DNA from: Candidatus Obscuribacterales bacterium
GTDB lineage: Bacteria > Cyanobacteriota > Vampirovibrionia > Obscuribacterales > Obscuribacteraceae
Length of the DNA stretch: 64,000 bases
Reading direction: 5' to 3'
Assembly (NCBI GenBank): GCA_019637435.1
Contig: JAHBVO010000005.1
Location: 434,001 to 498,000, forward strand
Shown here: positions 61,661 through 64,000 of the stretch, piece by piece
Numbering within the stretch: the stretch's first letter is position 1
How the letters are laid out: each line of letters begins with the position of its first letter
Program-made: the position numbers and the translations under genes
Notes under the pieces: model-generated
What the model was told of the DNA's origin: nothing
Databases searched by the model: none
What the model saw: only the letters and a program-made list of their open reading frames with translations

Positions 61661-64000
61661 ATGCCTAAACGAACAGACATAAAGAAGATTCTCGTTCTTG
61701 GAGCCGGTCCGATTACGATTGGACAAGCTTGCGAGTTTGACTACTCAGGGACACAAGCCTGCAAAGCCTTACGCGATGAAGGTTACGAGGTTGTGTTAAT
61801 CAATTCCAACCCGGCAACTATAATGACCGACCCGGAAACGGCGGACAGAACATATGTAGAGCCGGTCACGGCAGACGTCGCACGAAAGGTTATAGAGAAG
61901 GAACGCCCGGACGCGCTCCTGCCGACGATGGGCGGTCAAACGGCTCTCAACGTCGCCTGCCAGTTGGCGGAGTCCGGATTTCTGGACGAGATGAAAGTCG
62001 AGCTCATCGGAGCGAAACTCAAGGCAATCAAACTTGCCGAAGATCGCGATCTGTTTAAAGCCAAGATGCTAGAGATAGGTCTTGACGTACCGAACTCGGG
62101 AATCGCCCACAATCTGCAAGAAGCCCAGGAAATATCGCAAAAGGTAGGATTCCCGGCGATCATCAGACCGGCATTCACTCTGGGTGGAACAGGCGGCGGC
62201 ATCGCCTACAACCACGAAGAGCTCGATGAGATCGCAACAAATGGTTTAAACGCAAGCCCCGTCCGCGAGATTCTAATCGAGGAGAGCGTTTTAGGCTGGA
62301 AAGAAATTGAACTCGAAGTTGTTCGCGACACAAAGGACAACGTCGTCATTATCTGTTCGATTGAGAACTTTGACCCGATGGGCGTACACACCGGTGACTC
62401 GATTACAGTTGCGCCGGTTCAAACTCTCACAGACAAGGAATATCAAGACCTTCGCGACGCCGCGATTAAAATCATCCGCGCAATCGGCGTGGAAACTGGC
62501 GGCTCCAACGTCCAATTCGGCATAGATCCGAAAACCGGAAGAATCGTTGTCATCGAGATGAACCCGCGCGTTTCACGTTCTTCGGCGCTCGCCAGCAAAG
62601 CAACCGGCTATCCGATTGCGAAGATAGCAGCAAAGCTGGCAGTGGGACTTACTCTCGACGAGCTGTCAAACGATATCACGCGTAACACGCCGGCTTCATT
62701 CGAGCCGGTGCTCGATTACGTCGTCACAAAAATTCCGCGCTTCAATTTCGACAAATTCAGAGGCGCCGACACAACTCTCACCACCATGATGCGCTCAGTT
62801 GGTGAAGTAATGGCGATCGGTCGCACATTCCAGGAGTCGGTTCAGAAAGCGCTCCGCGGGCTGGAATTAGGATTGACGGGGTTCTCGGCAGTCAAGGCAC
62901 GCAAAGAAGCAGATTTCTGGGAATGGCGCAGCCGTCTCTCGAGACCGAGTCCCCATCGCATTACCGACATCTTCGGTGCGTTTGAAGCGGGAATCTCGGC
63001 AGAAGAAATCCACGAACTTACAGCTATCGATCCCTGGTTTATCGCGAATCTCAAGGAGATATTCGATTCAACAGTCGAACTGACAGAGAAGAAAGCAAAG
63101 CTTGAAGACATCAGTGTTGATGAGCTTCTCGAACTGAAACGCAAGGGTTTCAGTGACAGGCAACTGGCAGAGCTGTTCGAATGCGAGGAGAATGACATCC
63201 GCGCTTATCGCGAAAAGAACGGCGTCACGCCGGTCTATAAAATCGTTGACACCTGCGCGGCAGAGTTTCAAGCCTTCACTCCTTATATGTACTCGACGTA
63301 CGAAGAAGAGAACGAAGTACCGCTGGCTGACAAACCGCGTGTCATGATTCTCGGCGGTGGTCCCAACCGTATAGGTCAGGGCATCGAGTTCGATTATTGT
63401 TGCGTACACGCGTCTCTCGCCCTCCGGGAGCTTGGCTACGAGTCAGTGATGGTTAATTCCAACCCGGAAACCGTCTCGACCGATTACGACGTTTCAGACC
63501 GCCTGTACTTCGAACCACTCACGCTCGAAGACGTTCTCAACATTGCAAGAACAGAACAGCCGGAAGGCATCATCGTTCAACTCGGCGGTCAAACGCCTTT
63601 GAAACTCGCCAGAGGACTGGAGTCCGCCGGATTCAAGATTCTTGGAACCTCTGTCGATTCAATCGATATGGCGGAAGACCGCGCGCGTTTCGGAGATTTG
63701 ATCACGCGCATCGGTTTGAAACAACCGGCAGGCTGCATCGCCTTCACGGCCGAAGAAGCGATTGAAAAGGCAGAAAAAGTAGGCTATCCGTTGCTGGTCA
63801 GACCAAGCTATGTGCTCGGCGGTCAAGCGATGCAGATCATCTACAACCGGGACGACCTCGAAAGCTGGCTCAAGCGAGGCTTCCACACCAGCAACAAAAG
63901 CTCCATTCTTCTTGACCAGTTCCTGGAAAACGCCGTCGAAATCGACGTCGATGCTATTTCCGATGGTCGTGCGACAATCATCGCAGGCATCATGGAGCAC
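61661..64000 (+). CDS. carB: Carbamoyl-phosphate synthase large subunit (3' end outside window)
   Basis: 780 codons are present out of about 1070. The protein starts MPKRTDIKKILVLGAGPITI with the GQACEFDYSG motif. The first ATP-grasp half has RPAFTLGGTGGG and IEMNPRVSRSSALASKATG, and the second begins at about residue 560 with LGGGPNRIGQGIEFDYC and RPSYVLGGQAM. It makes carbamoyl phosphate from bicarbonate, ammonia (from CarA) and two ATP. It runs off the right edge in an open frame. carA lies about 45 kb away on the same strand rather than next to it. Confidence 0.96.
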   Translation, partial: MPKRTDIKKILVLGAGPITIGQACEFDYSGTQACKALRDEGYEVVLINSNPATIMTDPETADRTYVEPVTADVARKVIEKERPDALLPTMGGQTALNVACQLAESGFLDEMKVELIGAKLKAIKLAEDRDLFKAKMLEIGLDVPNSGIAHNLQEAQEISQKVGFPAIIRPAFTLGGTGGGIAYNHEELDEIATNGLNASPVREILIEESVLGWKEIELEVVRDTKDNVVIICSIENFDPMGVHTGDSITVAPVQTLTDKEYQDLRDAAIKIIRAIGVETGGSNVQFGIDPKTGRIVVIEMNPRVSRSSALASKATGYPIAKIAAKLAVGLTLDELSNDITRNTPASFEPVLDYVVTKIPRFNFDKFRGADTTLTTMMRSVGEVMAIGRTFQESVQKALRGLELGLTGFSAVKARKEADFWEWRSRLSRPSPHRITDIFGAFEAGISAEEIHELTAIDPWFIANLKEIFDSTVELTEKKAKLEDISVDELLELKRKGFSDRQLAELFECEENDIRAYREKNGVTPVYKIVDTCAAEFQAFTPYMYSTYEEENEVPLADKPRVMILGGGPNRIGQGIEFDYCCVHASLALRELGYESVMVNSNPETVSTDYDVSDRLYFEPLTLEDVLNIARTEQPEGIIVQLGGQTPLKLARGLESAGFKILGTSVDSIDMAEDRARFGDLITRIGLKQPAGCIAFTAEEAIEKAEKVGYPLLVRPSYVLGGQAMQIIYNRDDLESWLKRGFHTSNKSSILLDQFLENAVEIDVDAISDGRATIIAGIMEH

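Overview
The window suggests a Gram-negative, roughly 50% G+C bacterium. It has an LPS-transport island (LptC/LptA/LptB/LptF-like), a D-Ala-D-Ala peptidoglycan pathway, many secreted TPR proteins, a Hanks-type Ser/Thr kinase, a WG-repeat protein, MutS2 and very large repeat-rich proteins. This mix resembles the non-photosynthetic relatives of cyanobacteria (Vampirovibrionia/Melainabacteria, especially Obscuribacterales-like genomes). That placement is inference from gene content; no rRNA is present to confirm it.

Layout. 1-2.75 kb: a membrane-anchored MurF-like ligase (its 5' end lies outside the window) and Ddl. 2.8-6.0 kb (minus): a tightly coupled four-gene cluster of Ser/Thr kinase, small P-loop ATPase, membrane protein with a beta-rich tail and stand-alone arrestin-like protein. 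6.2 kb: ssb with a near-consensus promoter. 7.3-11.2 kb: serine hydrolase, RibD/DHFR-like reductase, a small membrane protein and a WG-repeat protein split by a frameshift at a homopolymer. 11.4 kb: tRNA-Arg(CCU). 11.5-15.1 kb (minus): lone nuoN coupled to a YfhO-like membrane protein.

15.5-17.4 kb: carA and a HAD phosphatase. 17.6-24.5 kb: TPR protein, LptC-like, a three-unit LptA-like protein, LptB, LptF/G-like, TPR protein. 24.5-26.3 kb: aroK, an unknown gene and aroQ. 26.4-31.3 kb: TPR protein, unknown, ABC ATPase plus permease, membrane-anchored thioredoxin-fold-like protein, NUDIX hydrolase. 31.4-33.7 kb: IscA-type protein and a YgfZ-TPR fusion. 33.8-38.4 kb: secreted or lipoprotein genes and a TPR-thioredoxin protein. 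38.4-43.0 kb: ileS, suhB-like, glycosyltransferase 2.

43.1-56.1 kb (minus): three huge genes (about 994, 1108 and 2080 aa). The first two are clear paralogues that end in tandem ~60-residue glycine-rich units I do not recognise; this is the best candidate for an undescribed protein system. 56.3-61.2 kb: mutS2, a small winged-helix-like protein, gamma-carbonic-anhydrase-like protein and a secreted alpha/beta hydrolase. From 61.66 kb carB runs off the right edge.

Many neighbouring genes overlap by 1-11 bases, so translational coupling is common. All calls rest on reading motifs by eye; no database search was possible.
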